In this document: positions 19,984 to 29,314 of the stretch, piece by piece
How the letters are laid out: each line of letters opens with the position of its first letter
Numbering within the stretch: the stretch's first letter is position 1
From: Neoroseomonas eburnea
GTDB taxonomy: Bacteria; Pseudomonadota; Alphaproteobacteria; Acetobacterales; Acetobacteraceae
Reading direction: 5' to 3'
Assembly: GCF_018129005.1 (NCBI RefSeq)
Contig: NZ_JAAEDL010000024.1
Coordinates: forward strand, 26,467 to 90,466
DNA length: 64,000 nucleotides
Made by a program: the position numbers and the translations under genes
Notes under the pieces: generated by a model
Told to the model about the DNA's origin: nothing
Seen by the model: the letters and a program-made list of their open reading frames with translations, nothing else
Databases searched by the model: none

Positions 19984-21692
19984 AGCAGCCAGCGTCCATG
20001 ATCCGTCGCCTCGTCTTCGCAGCCCTGTTCGGTCTCCTCGCTGCCGTACCGGCGCTCGCCCATCCTGGACACGGCGATGAGGCACCGCCCCCGGCGAATG
20101 CGGCACCGCGCGGCATCGCACATTCCGACATTTTCGATGTGGTCGGCGTGCTCGGACCCGATGCACGGCTTTGGCTCTACCTCGATCGCTATCCGTCCGC
20201 CGAGCCGGTCGACAATGCCGAGATCTCGGCGACCCTGGACGGTCAACCCGTGCCGGTTACGCGAAGCGCCGAGGCGACCTATGTCATCGCACATCCGCTG
20301 CTCGGCCAACCGGGCGCGCGCAGTCTGATCCTGACCATTACGGCAGGGGCCGACATGGATCTGCTGCCGCTGGACATCGAGGTTCCGGCCGCTGCGGCGG
20401 CGTCGGTCGTGACGCAGGGTTGGCGCGAGACGGCGACGCGGGCCGCGGCGGAACCCGTCGCATGGGCGGCCGGGCTGGCTCTGCTGCTGCTCGGCGTCGT
20501 GATCGGCAGGGCCGCGGCACCTCGCAACCTGCCGCCGATGGTGGCGCCGGATGGAATCGCCCTGAAGCCGATGACGGAAGCCGTGTCGGAGCCGCACCAC
20601 AAGCCGGCGGCCGGGCGGGTGCCGGCGCGGGCGGCAGCAGCGCCGATGGCGCTGATTCTGGGGCTGTTGGCCCTTCCCGCGACCGCTCAGCCCATGGATC
20701 AGCCGCGCCGACAGCCAGATGGCAGCGTCTTCGTGCCGAAGCCGACGCAGCGACTGCTCGGCGTGCGCGCTGCGATGGTGGATCGCGCCGACGCGCCGGT
20801 TGCGCTCCAGCTGGTTGGCCAGGTCATCGCCGACCCGAACGCCTCGGGTCGCGTACAGGCGCCGCAGGCCGGCAGGGTCGAAGCGCCGCCAGCAGGGTTT
20901 CCGACGCTCGGCAGCCGTGTCGAACGCGGCCAGACGATGGCCTATATCGTACCCGTCCTCGGCGCGCAGGAACGCAGCGGCGTGCAGGCGACGCTGGCCG
21001 AGCTGGACTCGCAGATCGGCATCGCCCAGCAGCGGACGCAGCGGCTTGCGGGCCTCGCCGGCAGCGTCTCGGCGCGCGAGATCGCTGAGGCGCGGGCCGA
21101 GCTCGACGGACTGCGCGCCCGCCGGGCAGCAGTTGCCGAAGGTCTGAATGGCCGGCTCGCCGTGCAGGCGACGGCATCAGGGTTCATCAGCGTCGTCGCC
21201 GCCGTGGGCGGGCAGATCGTGGATGCGCGCGAGCCGCTGTTCGAGATCGTCGAGCCGACACGGTTATGGGTCGAGGCGGTGGCCTATGATGGGGGGATGG
21301 TCGCCGACATCGCCGGGGCGCGGGCGACGACCGCTGGTGGGTTGGGCCTCGATCTGGCCTTCATCGGACGTGGCCTCGCGCTCCGCCAGCAGGCGGTGCC
21401 CCTGCAGTTCCGCATCGTCAACGCGCCGCCCGGCCTGTCGGTCGGCACGCCGGTGACGGTCACCGTGCAGACGAACCGTCGTGCCGCCGGCATCGTCCTC
21501 CCCGGCGAAGCGGTGATCCGCAGCGCGGAAGGCCCGCCCATCGTGTTCGAGATGGCGTCGGCGGAGCGCTTCGTCCCCCGACCGGTGCGCGTACAGCCGC
21601 TCGATGGGCGCAATGTGCTCGTCCTGGCCGGTCTTGAGCCGGGCAACCGCGTGGTGACCGAGGCCGCAAGCCTCATCGCGCAGATCCGCTGA
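19980..21692 (+). CDS. RND periplasmic adaptor with an extra N-terminal domain
   Basis: A 570-residue protein. The C-terminal about 340 residues are a membrane-fusion adaptor (LVGQVIADPNASGRVQAPQA, hairpin helices around AQQRTQRLAGL, then RLWVEAVAYDGG). The first about 230 residues are separate: a signal peptide, a His-containing start (HPGHGDEA), a beta-rich periplasmic domain, a membrane helix at about residues 161-180, and a second signal-like hydrophobic stretch just before the adaptor. It looks like a fusion of a small periplasmic protein gene to the adaptor gene. GTG 19980 overlaps the previous stop; ATG 19998 is an alternative start. Confidence 0.85.
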   Translation: MKQPASMIRRLVFAALFGLLAAVPALAHPGHGDEAPPPANAAPRGIAHSDIFDVVGVLGPDARLWLYLDRYPSAEPVDNAEISATLDGQPVPVTRSAEATYVIAHPLLGQPGARSLILTITAGADMDLLPLDIEVPAAAAASVVTQGWRETATRAAAEPVAWAAGLALLLLGVVIGRAAAPRNLPPMVAPDGIALKPMTEAVSEPHHKPAAGRVPARAAAAPMALILGLLALPATAQPMDQPRRQPDGSVFVPKPTQRLLGVRAAMVDRADAPVALQLVGQVIADPNASGRVQAPQAGRVEAPPAGFPTLGSRVERGQTMAYIVPVLGAQERSGVQATLAELDSQIGIAQQRTQRLAGLAGSVSAREIAEARAELDGLRARRAAVAEGLNGRLAVQATASGFISVVAAVGGQIVDAREPLFEIVEPTRLWVEAVAYDGGMVADIAGARATTAGGLGLDLAFIGRGLALRQQAVPLQFRIVNAPPGLSVGTPVTVTVQTNRRAAGIVLPGEAVIRSAEGPPIVFEMASAERFVPRPVRVQPLDGRNVLVLAGLEPGNRVVTEAASLIAQIR

Positions 21693-21704
21693 GGGCCGCG
21701 CGCC

Positions 21705-24700
21705 ATGTTCAACTTCCTCGTCTCCACGAGCCTGCGCAATCGGCTCTTCGTTCTCGCGGCCGCGGCCATCCTGGTCGTCTATGGCTCGCTCACGCTGCGG
21801 CAATTGCCGGTGGACGTGTTTCCCGACCTGAACAAGCCAGTGATCACGCTGCTGACCGAGGCGGAAGGCCTGGCGCCGGAGGAGGTGGAGCTGTTGGTCT
21901 CCTTCCCCATCGAGACCGCGCTCAACGGCATGCCAGGGGTGACGCGCGTCCGATCGGTCTCGGGGGTCGGTCTGTCGATCGTCTTCGTGGAGTTCGACTG
22001 GGGCACGGACATCTGGATCAATCGCCAGCAGGTGGGGGAGCGGCTGTCGCTGGTGCGCTCGCAGCTGCCGCCGAATGTCGTGCCGCAGATGGCGCCCGTT
22101 TCCTCGATCATGGGCGAGATCATGCTCGTGGCGATGTCGACCGACGGCCGCGCGAGCCCGATGCAGCTGCGCGAACTCGCTGACTGGGTGGTGCGCCCGC
22201 GCCTGCTGACCATCCCAGGCGTGAGCCAGGTCATCCCGATCGGCGGCGAGGTGAAGCAGTATCGCGTCACACCGGACGTTGCGCGCATGCATGCGCTCGA
22301 CATCACGCATGAGCAGATTGTGGCCGCCCTGCGCCAGTTCGGCGCGAACAGCGGCGGCGGCTACGTCGATCAGGCCGGGCGCGAATACCTGATCCGCAAC
22401 ATTGGCCGCACCACCCGGCTCGAGGACCTCGCCAACGCGCCGATCACGCTGCGCAACGGCCAGCCCATTCTGTTGCGTCAGGTCGCCGAGGTGGACTTCG
22501 CCGCGCGGCTGCGCCGGGGCGAGGCGGGCAGCATGGGCCGGCCGGCGGTGGTCCTGTCGATCCAGAAGCAGCCCAATGCCGACACGGTCGTCGTCACACG
22601 CGCCGTCGAGGAGGCCCTGCGCGACCTTCAGCGCGTCATGCCGCCCGGGGTGACCGCGGACAACGTGCAGTTCCGCCAGGCAGATTTCATCCAGGCCTCG
22701 ATCGGCAACGTGCAGACCGTGCTTCTCGAGGCTGTGGCCGTCGTGGCCGTGGTGCTGTTCCTGTTCCTGCTGAACGTGCGCACCACCCTGATTTCACTGA
22801 CCGCCATTCCGCTGTCGGTGCTGATCACCGTGGTCGTCTTTCACCTGCTAGGCCTGTCGATCAACACCATGACGCTGGGCGGCCTCGCGATCGCGATCGG
22901 CGAACTGGTGGACGACGCGGTGGTGGATGTCGAGAACGTCTTCCGCCGCCTGCGCGAGAACCGCGAAAGAGGGAATCCTCTGCCGGTCTTCACGGTAGTC
23001 GCGAAAGCCAGCCAGGAGGTACGCTCCGGCATCGTCTATGCGACCATGATCGTCATCCTGGTCTTCGTGCCGCTGTTCGCGCTGTCGGGCATCGAGGGAC
23101 GCCTCTTCGCGCCGCTCGGCATCGCCTACATCGTCTCGATCCTGGCCTCGCTCATCGTGTCCATCACCGTGACACCGGTGCTCTGCTACTACCTGCTGCC
23201 GCGGATGAAGCGGATGGACCATGGCGACGGTTGGATGGTCCGCAAGCTGAAGGCCGGGAACAGGATCGCCCTGCTGTGGGCGTTCCGGCGGGAACGCCTG
23301 ATGTATGTTGTTGCCGGCGGCGCCGTCGCCATCGCCGTCGCGACGCTGCCCTTCCTGCCGCGCGCCTTCCTGCCGCCCTTCAACGAGGGCACGCTGACCA
23401 TCAGCCTGCAGTTCCAGCCGGGGATCAGCCTCGCCGAGGCAAACCGCCTGGGCACGGCGGCGGAGCGGCTGATCATGCAGGTCCCGGAGGTGCGCTCAGT
23501 CGGCCGGCGGACCGGACGGGCGGAGCTCGACGAGCATGCCGAGGGTGTCCACTCCTCGGAGATCGACGTCACGCTGAACCCGTCCGGTCGCGGCAAGCAG
23601 GAGATCGCGGCCGACATCCGCGCACGCCTCGGCATCATCCCCGGCAGCCTCAACATCGGCCAGCCCATCGGCCACCGGCTCGACCACATGCTCTCCGGCG
23701 TGCGGGCCGAGATCGCGCTCAAGATCTACGGCGATGACCTCGACACCCTTCGCACCATCGCCGAGCAGATGCAGCAGCGCCTGGCCGCGGTGCCCGGCCT
23801 GCGCGACCTCCAGATCGAGCGCCAGGTGCGCGTCCCGCAGTTGCAGGTCACGGTCAACCACGAACGCGCCGCGCTGCATGGCGTGTCGGCGGCGACCATC
23901 GGGCAGGCAGTGCAGGACATGTCGGGCGGCCAGGTGGTCAGTGAGGTGGTGGACGGCGCGCGGCGCTTCGACCTCGTGCTGCGCCTCGCCGACCAGGACC
24001 GCACCGGCACCGGCCTCTCGACGCTGATGATCGAGACGCCGGGCGGGCGCGTGCCGCTGTCGCTTCTGGCTGAGATCCGCGACACCGACGGCCCGAACCA
24101 GATCCTGCGCGAGAACGGTCGGCGCCGCATCGTGGTCCTGGCGAATACCGACGGGAGCGACACCGCCGCGATCGTGCAGCGCATCCGCAATGAAATGGCG
24201 AGCGCGCCGCTGCCGTCCGGCTACTTCGTCGCGCTGGAAGGCACCTTCCAGGCGCAGGAGGAAGCATCGCGGCTGATCGCCATGCTGTCGCTGGTCTCGC
24301 TGACCCTGATCTTCATGGTGCTCTACAGCCGCTACCGGTCCGCGGTGCTGGCGCTGATCATCATGGGCAACGTGCCGCTGGCGCTGGTGGGCGCGGTCGC
24401 GGCGCTGTGGATCGCCGGGCAGCCGCTCTCGGTCGCCTCCATGATCGGCTTCATCACGCTGGCCGGCATTGCCACCCGCAACGGCATCCTGAAGGTCAGC
24501 CACTACCTGAACCTTGCCCTGCTTGAGGACGAGCCTTGGGGCCTCGGCCTGGTGCTGCGCGGCAGCCTCGAACGCCTGACGCCGGTGCTGATGACCGCGC
24601 TGTCGGCGGGCTTCGCGCTGATCCCGCTGATGATCGGCGCAAGCGAGCCGGGCAAGGAAATCCTCCACCCTGTCGCTGTCACCATCTTCGGCGGCCTGAT

Positions 24701-24818
24701 CACCGCGACGCTTCTCGACACCTTCCTCACGCCGCTGCTGTTCCACCGCTTCGGCCGGCCGGCCCTAGCGAGCCTGATGGAGCGGCAGCAGGAAATGAAG
24801 GTCGCCGAGGCCTATTGA
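21705..24818 (+). CDS. Heavy-metal-efflux RND transporter (CusA/CzcA type)
   Basis: A 1037-residue inner-membrane RND pump with 12 predicted helices and two large periplasmic loops. The opening LPVDVFPDLNKPVITLLTEA is typical of the heavy-metal-efflux subfamily. Membrane segment 4 carries the acidic proton-relay block IAIGELVDDAVVDVENVF. It starts 12 nt after the adaptor gene. Copper/silver is the likeliest substrate given the neighbours, but I could not confirm the CusA methionine triad, so another divalent or monovalent metal is possible. Confidence 0.9.
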   Translation: MFNFLVSTSLRNRLFVLAAAAILVVYGSLTLRQLPVDVFPDLNKPVITLLTEAEGLAPEEVELLVSFPIETALNGMPGVTRVRSVSGVGLSIVFVEFDWGTDIWINRQQVGERLSLVRSQLPPNVVPQMAPVSSIMGEIMLVAMSTDGRASPMQLRELADWVVRPRLLTIPGVSQVIPIGGEVKQYRVTPDVARMHALDITHEQIVAALRQFGANSGGGYVDQAGREYLIRNIGRTTRLEDLANAPITLRNGQPILLRQVAEVDFAARLRRGEAGSMGRPAVVLSIQKQPNADTVVVTRAVEEALRDLQRVMPPGVTADNVQFRQADFIQASIGNVQTVLLEAVAVVAVVLFLFLLNVRTTLISLTAIPLSVLITVVVFHLLGLSINTMTLGGLAIAIGELVDDAVVDVENVFRRLRENRERGNPLPVFTVVAKASQEVRSGIVYATMIVILVFVPLFALSGIEGRLFAPLGIAYIVSILASLIVSITVTPVLCYYLLPRMKRMDHGDGWMVRKLKAGNRIALLWAFRRERLMYVVAGGAVAIAVATLPFLPRAFLPPFNEGTLTISLQFQPGISLAEANRLGTAAERLIMQVPEVRSVGRRTGRAELDEHAEGVHSSEIDVTLNPSGRGKQEIAADIRARLGIIPGSLNIGQPIGHRLDHMLSGVRAEIALKIYGDDLDTLRTIAEQMQQRLAAVPGLRDLQIERQVRVPQLQVTVNHERAALHGVSAATIGQAVQDMSGGQVVSEVVDGARRFDLVLRLADQDRTGTGLSTLMIETPGGRVPLSLLAEIRDTDGPNQILRENGRRRIVVLANTDGSDTAAIVQRIRNEMASAPLPSGYFVALEGTFQAQEEASRLIAMLSLVSLTLIFMVLYSRYRSAVLALIIMGNVPLALVGAVAALWIAGQPLSVASMIGFITLAGIATRNGILKVSHYLNLALLEDEPWGLGLVLRGSLERLTPVLMTALSAGFALIPLMIGASEPGKEILHPVAVTIFGGLITATLLDTFLTPLLFHRFGRPALASLMERQQEMKVAEAY

Positions 24819-24839
24819 GACGACGAAAGGATACCGACC

Positions 24840-25226
24840 ATGCACCGACGCAGACTTCTCGCCGCAGCCGCCCTGCTTCCTGCGCTAACGCACGGCGCGC
24901 GCGCGCACACCACACGCGGGCCGAATGGCGGCCAGTTGATCGACCTTGCCGGCGGCCACGGGGAGCTGGTCGCGGAAGGCAACGAGCTGCGGCTCTTCCT
25001 GAGCGACAATGCCGATCGTCCGCGGTCTGTGGAAGGCGCGACCGGGCAGGCGGTGGTCCTCGCCGGCGGCCGGCAGGCGACCGTGACGCTCGCCCCAGCC
25101 GGTGCCAACGTCATGCGCGGCCAGGGGGACTTCACCGCGGCGACCGGCATGCGCGTCGTGGTCACGGTGACCCTGCCGGGGCAGCGCCCGGCACAAGGCC
25201 GTTTCACCCCGCGCGATTCGGAGTGA
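24840..25226 (+). CDS. Small secreted protein of the efflux operon
   Basis: A 128-residue protein. The signal peptide has an RRR start and is cleaved near GARAH. A beta-rich domain follows (GPNGGQLIDLAGGHGELVAE). I do not recognise the family. It lies 21 nt after the RND gene and 10 nt before the response-regulator gene, with an AAAGG site upstream, so it is an operon member. The His residues just after cleavage (AHTTRG, GGHGE) could bind metal, but there is no classic motif. Confidence 0.7.
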   Translation: MHRRRLLAAAALLPALTHGARAHTTRGPNGGQLIDLAGGHGELVAEGNELRLFLSDNADRPRSVEGATGQAVVLAGGRQATVTLAPAGANVMRGQGDFTAATGMRVVVTVTLPGQRPAQGRFTPRDSE

Positions 25227-25236
25227 GGATGACCGG

Positions 25237-25971
25237 ATGTCGCCGGACCTCCTGACGCCCGAGGCGCATCTGCTCGTCGTCGAGGACGACGGCGAGATGC
25301 GCACGCTGATTGCGAAGTTCCTGCGCCAGAACGGCTATCGGGTCAGCGGCGCGCGCGACGGGCGCGAGATGTGGGAGACCCTGGCGAATGCGCCGGTCGA
25401 CCTCATCCTCCTGGACGTCATGCTTCCCGGACAGTCGGGCCTTGATCTCACGCGGGCGCTGCGCGCCAAGACGCAGGTGCCGATCATCATGGTGACGGCC
25501 CGCGGCGACGAGACCGATCGCGTGCTCGGCCTCGAACTGGGGGCGGACGACTACATCCCGAAGCCCTTCTCGCGCCCCGAGCTTCTTGCGCGCATCCGTG
25601 CCGTGCTGCGGCGTGCCCAGGGCAGCGAACCGCGCACGTCAGGCCTGGTCGCGGACCGTCTTCTGTTCGCTGGCTGGGCGCTCGACACGCGCCGGCGCGA
25701 ACTCACCGCGCCGGATGGGGTTGCCGTTGATCTCTCCGGCGGGGAGTACGACCTGCTGCTCGCCTTCTGCGAACATCCGCAGCGCGTCCTCAGCCGCGAC
25801 CAGTTGCTCGACCTGGCGCGCAACCGCGTCTCCGATACGCTCGACCGGACGGTCGACGTCATGATCAGCAGGCTGCGCCGGAAGATGGAACCGAGCGAGG
25901 ACAGCCCGACCATCATCAAGACGATCCGCGGTGCGGGTTACATGTTCGTCCCCGCGGTCGTCCGCGGGTGA
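25237..25971 (+). CDS. OmpR-family response regulator of the copper island
   Basis: A 244-residue regulator. The receiver domain has acidic D17/D18 and phosphoacceptor D60 (LILLDVMLPGQSG), and is followed by an OmpR-type winged helix (SGGEYDLLLAFCEHP, then DTLDRTVDVMISRLRRK). It is downstream of the efflux genes and overlaps the kinase start by 4 nt. By position and type it is a CusR/CopR-like activator, and the shared TTTGTC elements in this window are its likely targets. The receiver is closer in length to OmpR than to CusR, so the signal is inferred. Confidence 0.93.
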   Translation: MSPDLLTPEAHLLVVEDDGEMRTLIAKFLRQNGYRVSGARDGREMWETLANAPVDLILLDVMLPGQSGLDLTRALRAKTQVPIIMVTARGDETDRVLGLELGADDYIPKPFSRPELLARIRAVLRRAQGSEPRTSGLVADRLLFAGWALDTRRRELTAPDGVAVDLSGGEYDLLLAFCEHPQRVLSRDQLLDLARNRVSDTLDRTVDVMISRLRRKMEPSEDSPTIIKTIRGAGYMFVPAVVRG

Positions 25972-27338
25972 GCGGGGCATTGCCCGACCGGTCCCGGCTG
26001 CGCCTCGTGCCCGATACGCTGGGCGGGCGAATCGTCCTCGTGCTGCTGGTGGGGTTGCTGACCTTCCATGTCGGCAGCCTCTGGCTGCATCAGGTCGGGA
26101 CGGATGCCGTGCTGGGCTCGACGCGGGAGCGACAGACCGCGGAACGCCTTGCGGCAGCGAAGCGTGCGGTGGCGGAGCTGCCGGTGGCCGACCGCGACAG
26201 GACGGCGCATGCGCTCTCCTCCGCAAGCCTCGACATGCACTGGACTCCGGCGCCGGCAGTCAGGCTTGTCGAGGAATCCAGTCCGCGCATCGAGGCGCTG
26301 CGTGCCCGGCTTGTCGAACTGGTTCCAGAGCTTCGAACCAGCGGCCTGCGGCTTGGCTATGCGGAGGACGGAACCGCGCCGATGCCGGATGGGGAGCAGT
26401 TTCGCCACGTCATCATCGGTGCCGTGGAACTGCCCGACGGATCATGGCTGAATTTCTCGGCGGGCCTGTTCCGGCCGCCCACGGCCGAACACGCAAGCCT
26501 GCTGTCCACCAGCGCGATGGCCGCTGGCATCCTGCTCCTCGGCCTGTTCGTGGTGCGGCTCATCGGGCGCCCACTGCGGCAACTGTCCGATGCCGCCGAC
26601 CGCATCGGCCTGCCGGGTGCGACGGTACGCATGCCCGAGACCGGCCCGCGCGAGGTGCGCCACGCCGCACTCGCCTTCAACCGCATGCAGGCGCGCATCA
26701 ACAAGCTGATCGCCGACCGCACCCAGGCGCTCGCGGCGGTCAGCCACGATCTGCGCACGCCGATCGCGCGCCTTCGGCTGCGCGCCGGCTTCCTCGATGA
26801 TCCCGAGGCGCAGCGCCAGATCGATAGCGACCTCGACGAGATGGACGCGATGATCGGCGCGACCCTCGCCTACCTGCGCGGCGAGGACGAGCTCGAGGCC
26901 GAGCGCCCCACGGACATCGTCGCCATGCTGGAGACGCTGTGCGACGCCGCCGCCGATGCCGGCGCCGATGCGCGCTACGAGGGGCCGGGTCAGGCCCGCC
27001 TCACCTGCCGCCCAGTCGCCATCAAGCGGGCTTTCGCGAATCTCATCGACAATGCCGTGAAGTACGGGAAGGCGGCCCGCGTGCAGCTCGACGACGAGCC
27101 TGAACGCATCCTGGTGCGCATCGATGACGATGGGCCCGGTATTCCGGAAGCCGACATGGAAGCGGTCTTTGAACCCTTCCGGCGGCTCGAAGCCTCGCGA
27201 AACCGCGGCACCGGCGGAACCGGCCTCGGCCTGACCATCGCGCGCCAGGTGATCTCGCAGCATGGCGGCACGATCAGGCTCGCGAACCGGCCGGCGGGCG
27301 GCCTGACCATCCTCGCGGAGCTGCCGCGCAGGCGCTGA
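25968..27338 (+). CDS. Sensor histidine kinase of the copper island
   Basis: A 456-residue membrane kinase. It has two membrane helices (about residues 16-36 and 178-195) flanking a periplasmic sensor domain, a HAMP domain, the phosphorylated His box SHDLRTPIARLRLR (H260), the N box (NLIDNAVKYG) and the G boxes (DDGPGIP; GTGLGLTIARQV). The start is GTG 25968, coupled to the response-regulator stop. The periplasmic domain has no obvious Met/His cluster, so the metal signal is inferred from context. Confidence 0.92.
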   Translation: MSGALPDRSRLRLVPDTLGGRIVLVLLVGLLTFHVGSLWLHQVGTDAVLGSTRERQTAERLAAAKRAVAELPVADRDRTAHALSSASLDMHWTPAPAVRLVEESSPRIEALRARLVELVPELRTSGLRLGYAEDGTAPMPDGEQFRHVIIGAVELPDGSWLNFSAGLFRPPTAEHASLLSTSAMAAGILLLGLFVVRLIGRPLRQLSDAADRIGLPGATVRMPETGPREVRHAALAFNRMQARINKLIADRTQALAAVSHDLRTPIARLRLRAGFLDDPEAQRQIDSDLDEMDAMIGATLAYLRGEDELEAERPTDIVAMLETLCDAAADAGADARYEGPGQARLTCRPVAIKRAFANLIDNAVKYGKAARVQLDDEPERILVRIDDDGPGIPEADMEAVFEPFRRLEASRNRGTGGTGLGLTIARQVISQHGGTIRLANRPAGGLTILAELPRRR

Positions 27339-27376
27339 TCCTACCGACCGACGATCGGCTGCCGTCCAGGGCCCCT

Positions 27377-27389
27377 GACATCTTTTGTC
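27377..27389 (+). promoter_or_regulatory. Candidate copper box upstream of the DUF305 gene
   Basis: GACATCTTTTGTC is a 4-bp inverted repeat (GACA-N5-TGTC), extended to TGACA/TGTCA. It lies 85-97 bp before the start of the DUF305 gene. It is the most symmetrical of the four related elements in this window. Confidence 0.55.
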
Positions 27390-27473
27390 ATACTGTGTTG
27401 ATGCGCAGGACACGCGCCTGTCCGACCTTCGCGGCGTCACCGATCAGGTGCCCAGACCATGAAGGAGTTGAAG

Positions 27474-27902
27474 ATGCGTCGTTCCATCCTCGCCGCGGCC
27501 GCGGTCGCCGCGCTCGCCGGCGGCGGCGCGGGCTACGTGCTCGCGCAGGGCATGCCGCCCGGGCACCGGATGCCGGGCGGGCAGATGATGCCCGGCATGC
27601 AGCACGGCCAGATGCCGATGCAGCCGGCTGGCCCGGGGGCTTCGGCGCCGTCCTCGCAGGCCTTCGCCGCGGCCATGGACAAGATGCACCGCGACATGGC
27701 GATCCAGTACAGCGGCAATGCCGACCGTGATTTCGTCGCCGGCATGATCCCGCACCACCAGGGCGCGATCGACATGGCGCGGATCGTGTTGCAACACGGC
27801 CGGGACCCGGAGATCCGCCAGCTCGCACAGGAGATCATCTCGGCGCAGGAGCGCGAGATCGCCCAGATGCGCGCCATGCTGGCGCGGCTGCCGGCGCGCT
27901 GA
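27474..27902 (+). CDS. DUF305 periplasmic metal-associated protein
   Basis: A 142-residue secreted protein. The signal peptide is followed by a Met/Gly/Pro/His-rich segment ([17 protein letters not shown]) suited to Cu(I) binding, then a ferritin-like DUF305 domain with the conserved [17 protein letters not shown] chose ATG 27474, which has AAGGAG 6 nt upstream; an in-frame ATG at 27459 lies before that site. DUF305 proteins are common in copper islands. It follows the kinase gene after 135 nt and has its own TTTGTC-type element. Confidence 0.9.
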   Translation: MRRSILAAAAVAALAGGGAGYVLAQGMPPGHRMPGGQMMPGMQHGQMPMQPAGPGASAPSSQAFAAAMDKMHRDMAIQYSGNADRDFVAGMIPHHQGAIDMARIVLQHGRDPEIRQLAQEIISAQEREIAQMRAMLARLPAR

Positions 27903-27908
27903 TCCGGC

Positions 27909-28547
27909 ATGGGTCCGGCCATGCAGACCAGCGATCTGCGGCGGTCCGACCCTGTCGCACGGTTCGGCGCGGAAACGCCGGTCCGTGCCATTCTTGCCGC
28001 AGACTTCGAGGTGATCCGCCGGTGGGTTCTGCGTCGCTGCGACGGTGACGCGCAGGCTGCCGGCGAGATCATGGCCGCGTTCTGTCTCCGCGCGCTGGCG
28101 CGGGCGCCGCAGCTGCGCGACACCGCCGCGGCGCGCGGTTGGCTCGCGGCCGTGCTGCGCAGCACCATCGCCGATCACCGCAGATCGGAACGGATGGAAC
28201 GCCGGCGATATCGGTCCGATGACCCCCTCTCGCTGGCTCAGCGAAGTGAGTACGCGGTACCGCCGCCGGCCGATCCGGCGCGCGGCGACCCCTGCGCTTG
28301 CCTGCGAGAGGTGCTCGCCGCGCTGAGGCCCGAGGAGCGCGACCTGCTGCAGGCGATCGACCTGCGCAGCGAAGATCGAGCCGTGCACGCAGCGCGCCTC
28401 GGCCTGACGAGGAACGCGCTCGGCGTGCGATTGCACCGCGCGCGCGCCGCCCTGCGCGCCGCGATGCTGGCGCATTGCGATGCCTGTTCAGACGACGGGC
28501 GCTTCGATCCATGGATCTGCCCGTCGCCAGCCCTGCCGGACGTGTAA
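27909..28547 (+). CDS. ECF-type sigma factor with a Cys-containing C-terminus
   Basis: A 212-residue group-4 sigma factor. The sigma-2 region includes EVIRRWVLRRCDGDAQ. The sigma-4 region reads LAALRPEERDLLQAIDLR, then GLTRNALGVRLHRARAAL. The C-terminal tail carries three Cys and one His (AHCDACSDDG, then PWIC), and CACL lies before region 4. No anti-sigma gene is adjacent. It starts 6 nt after the DUF305 stop. The Cys-rich tail recalls Myxococcus CorE, an ECF factor that senses copper directly, but this similarity is inferred. Confidence 0.8.
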   Translation: MGPAMQTSDLRRSDPVARFGAETPVRAILAADFEVIRRWVLRRCDGDAQAAGEIMAAFCLRALARAPQLRDTAAARGWLAAVLRSTIADHRRSERMERRRYRSDDPLSLAQRSEYAVPPPADPARGDPCACLREVLAALRPEERDLLQAIDLRSEDRAVHAARLGLTRNALGVRLHRARAALRAAMLAHCDACSDDGRFDPWICPSPALPDV

Positions 28548-28628
28548 GGGATCGCGCCCGGCGCCGTCTGTTCACCTGAGGCTCGGCGAAGGCCGGGCCG
28601 GCCATGTGATGGAAGGAGAGAGCGGGAC

Positions 28629-29078
28629 ATGCACGAGGACACCAGGGCACCGACCGAGCCGGGTGACCACCGGCGCCTCGATCCGGTCGCACTCACGATG
28701 GACGTGACCACGCAGGTCCAGGCCATCGCCTCCACCTTTGCCGCCGCCCAGGCCGGCGCGGTCCAGGAAACGATCGACCGGCTCGCGGCGCATGGCCAGC
28801 GGATCGCGCAGGCGCGACATCCTCTATCGGTCATGGCGATCCAGATGGAATGCTGCGTCACGCTGATCGAGGCGGCAAGCGCGCCGTTCAGGGCCGCATT
28901 GCGCGCCTTTCCGCAGCCGCCGGACATGGCGGAGCCTGCGATGCCCACGGGACAGCCGCCATCCGTTCCGCACGGCACGGAGCAGGCCCGGGCTGCGGAG
29001 GCACCGCGCCGTCCCGCACGCGCGGGCGACGGAGCGGGCGCGTCGGCGCGTCCGGCGGCCGTCGCGCGGTCGGAGTGA
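28629..29078 (+). CDS. Conserved-looking hypothetical protein of the copper island
   Basis: A 149-residue protein I do not recognise. It has no signal peptide. Residues 20-95 are helical (TTQVQAIASTFAAAQAGAVQ, then ETIDRLAAHGQRIAQ), superficially phasin-like, with a Cys pair (MECC) at about residue 76. The tail is Pro/Ala/Arg-rich. A GGAG site lies 11 nt before the ATG. Its stop overlaps the region before the DUF2933 gene. Confidence 0.6.
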   Translation: MHEDTRAPTEPGDHRRLDPVALTMDVTTQVQAIASTFAAAQAGAVQETIDRLAAHGQRIAQARHPLSVMAIQMECCVTLIEAASAPFRAALRAFPQPPDMAEPAMPTGQPPSVPHGTEQARAAEAPRRPARAGDGAGASARPAAVARSE

Positions 29079-29083
29079 CCGCG

Positions 29084-29314
29084 ATGCCCACTGATACGCA
29101 CGAACCAGCCGGCCGTCCGACGCAGGCGGGATTCTGGCGGACCCGCACGGGCGTTGCCTTCGGCATCTTCGCCGTCGCGCTCGCCGCCTACCTGCTGTTC
29201 AGCCACACCGCGCATGTCTTCCAGTGGCTGCCCTTCGGCCTGATCCTGCTCTGCCCGCTCATGCACGTCTTCATGCATGGCGGCCACAACCATGGCGGCG
29301 GGGGGAAGCAGTGA
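29084..29314 (+). CDS. DUF2933 small membrane protein
   Basis: A 76-residue protein. Two hydrophobic segments (VAFGIFAVALAAYLLFSHTA and FQWLPFGLILLCPLMHVFMH) are followed by a His-rich end (MHGGHNHGG), the DUF2933 pattern frequent in copper/silver islands. A GTG at 29075 that overlaps the previous stop is an alternative start. Its stop shares one base with the next gene, giving a tight cluster. Confidence 0.85.
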   Translation: MPTDTHEPAGRPTQAGFWRTRTGVAFGIFAVALAAYLLFSHTAHVFQWLPFGLILLCPLMHVFMHGGHNHGGGGKQ

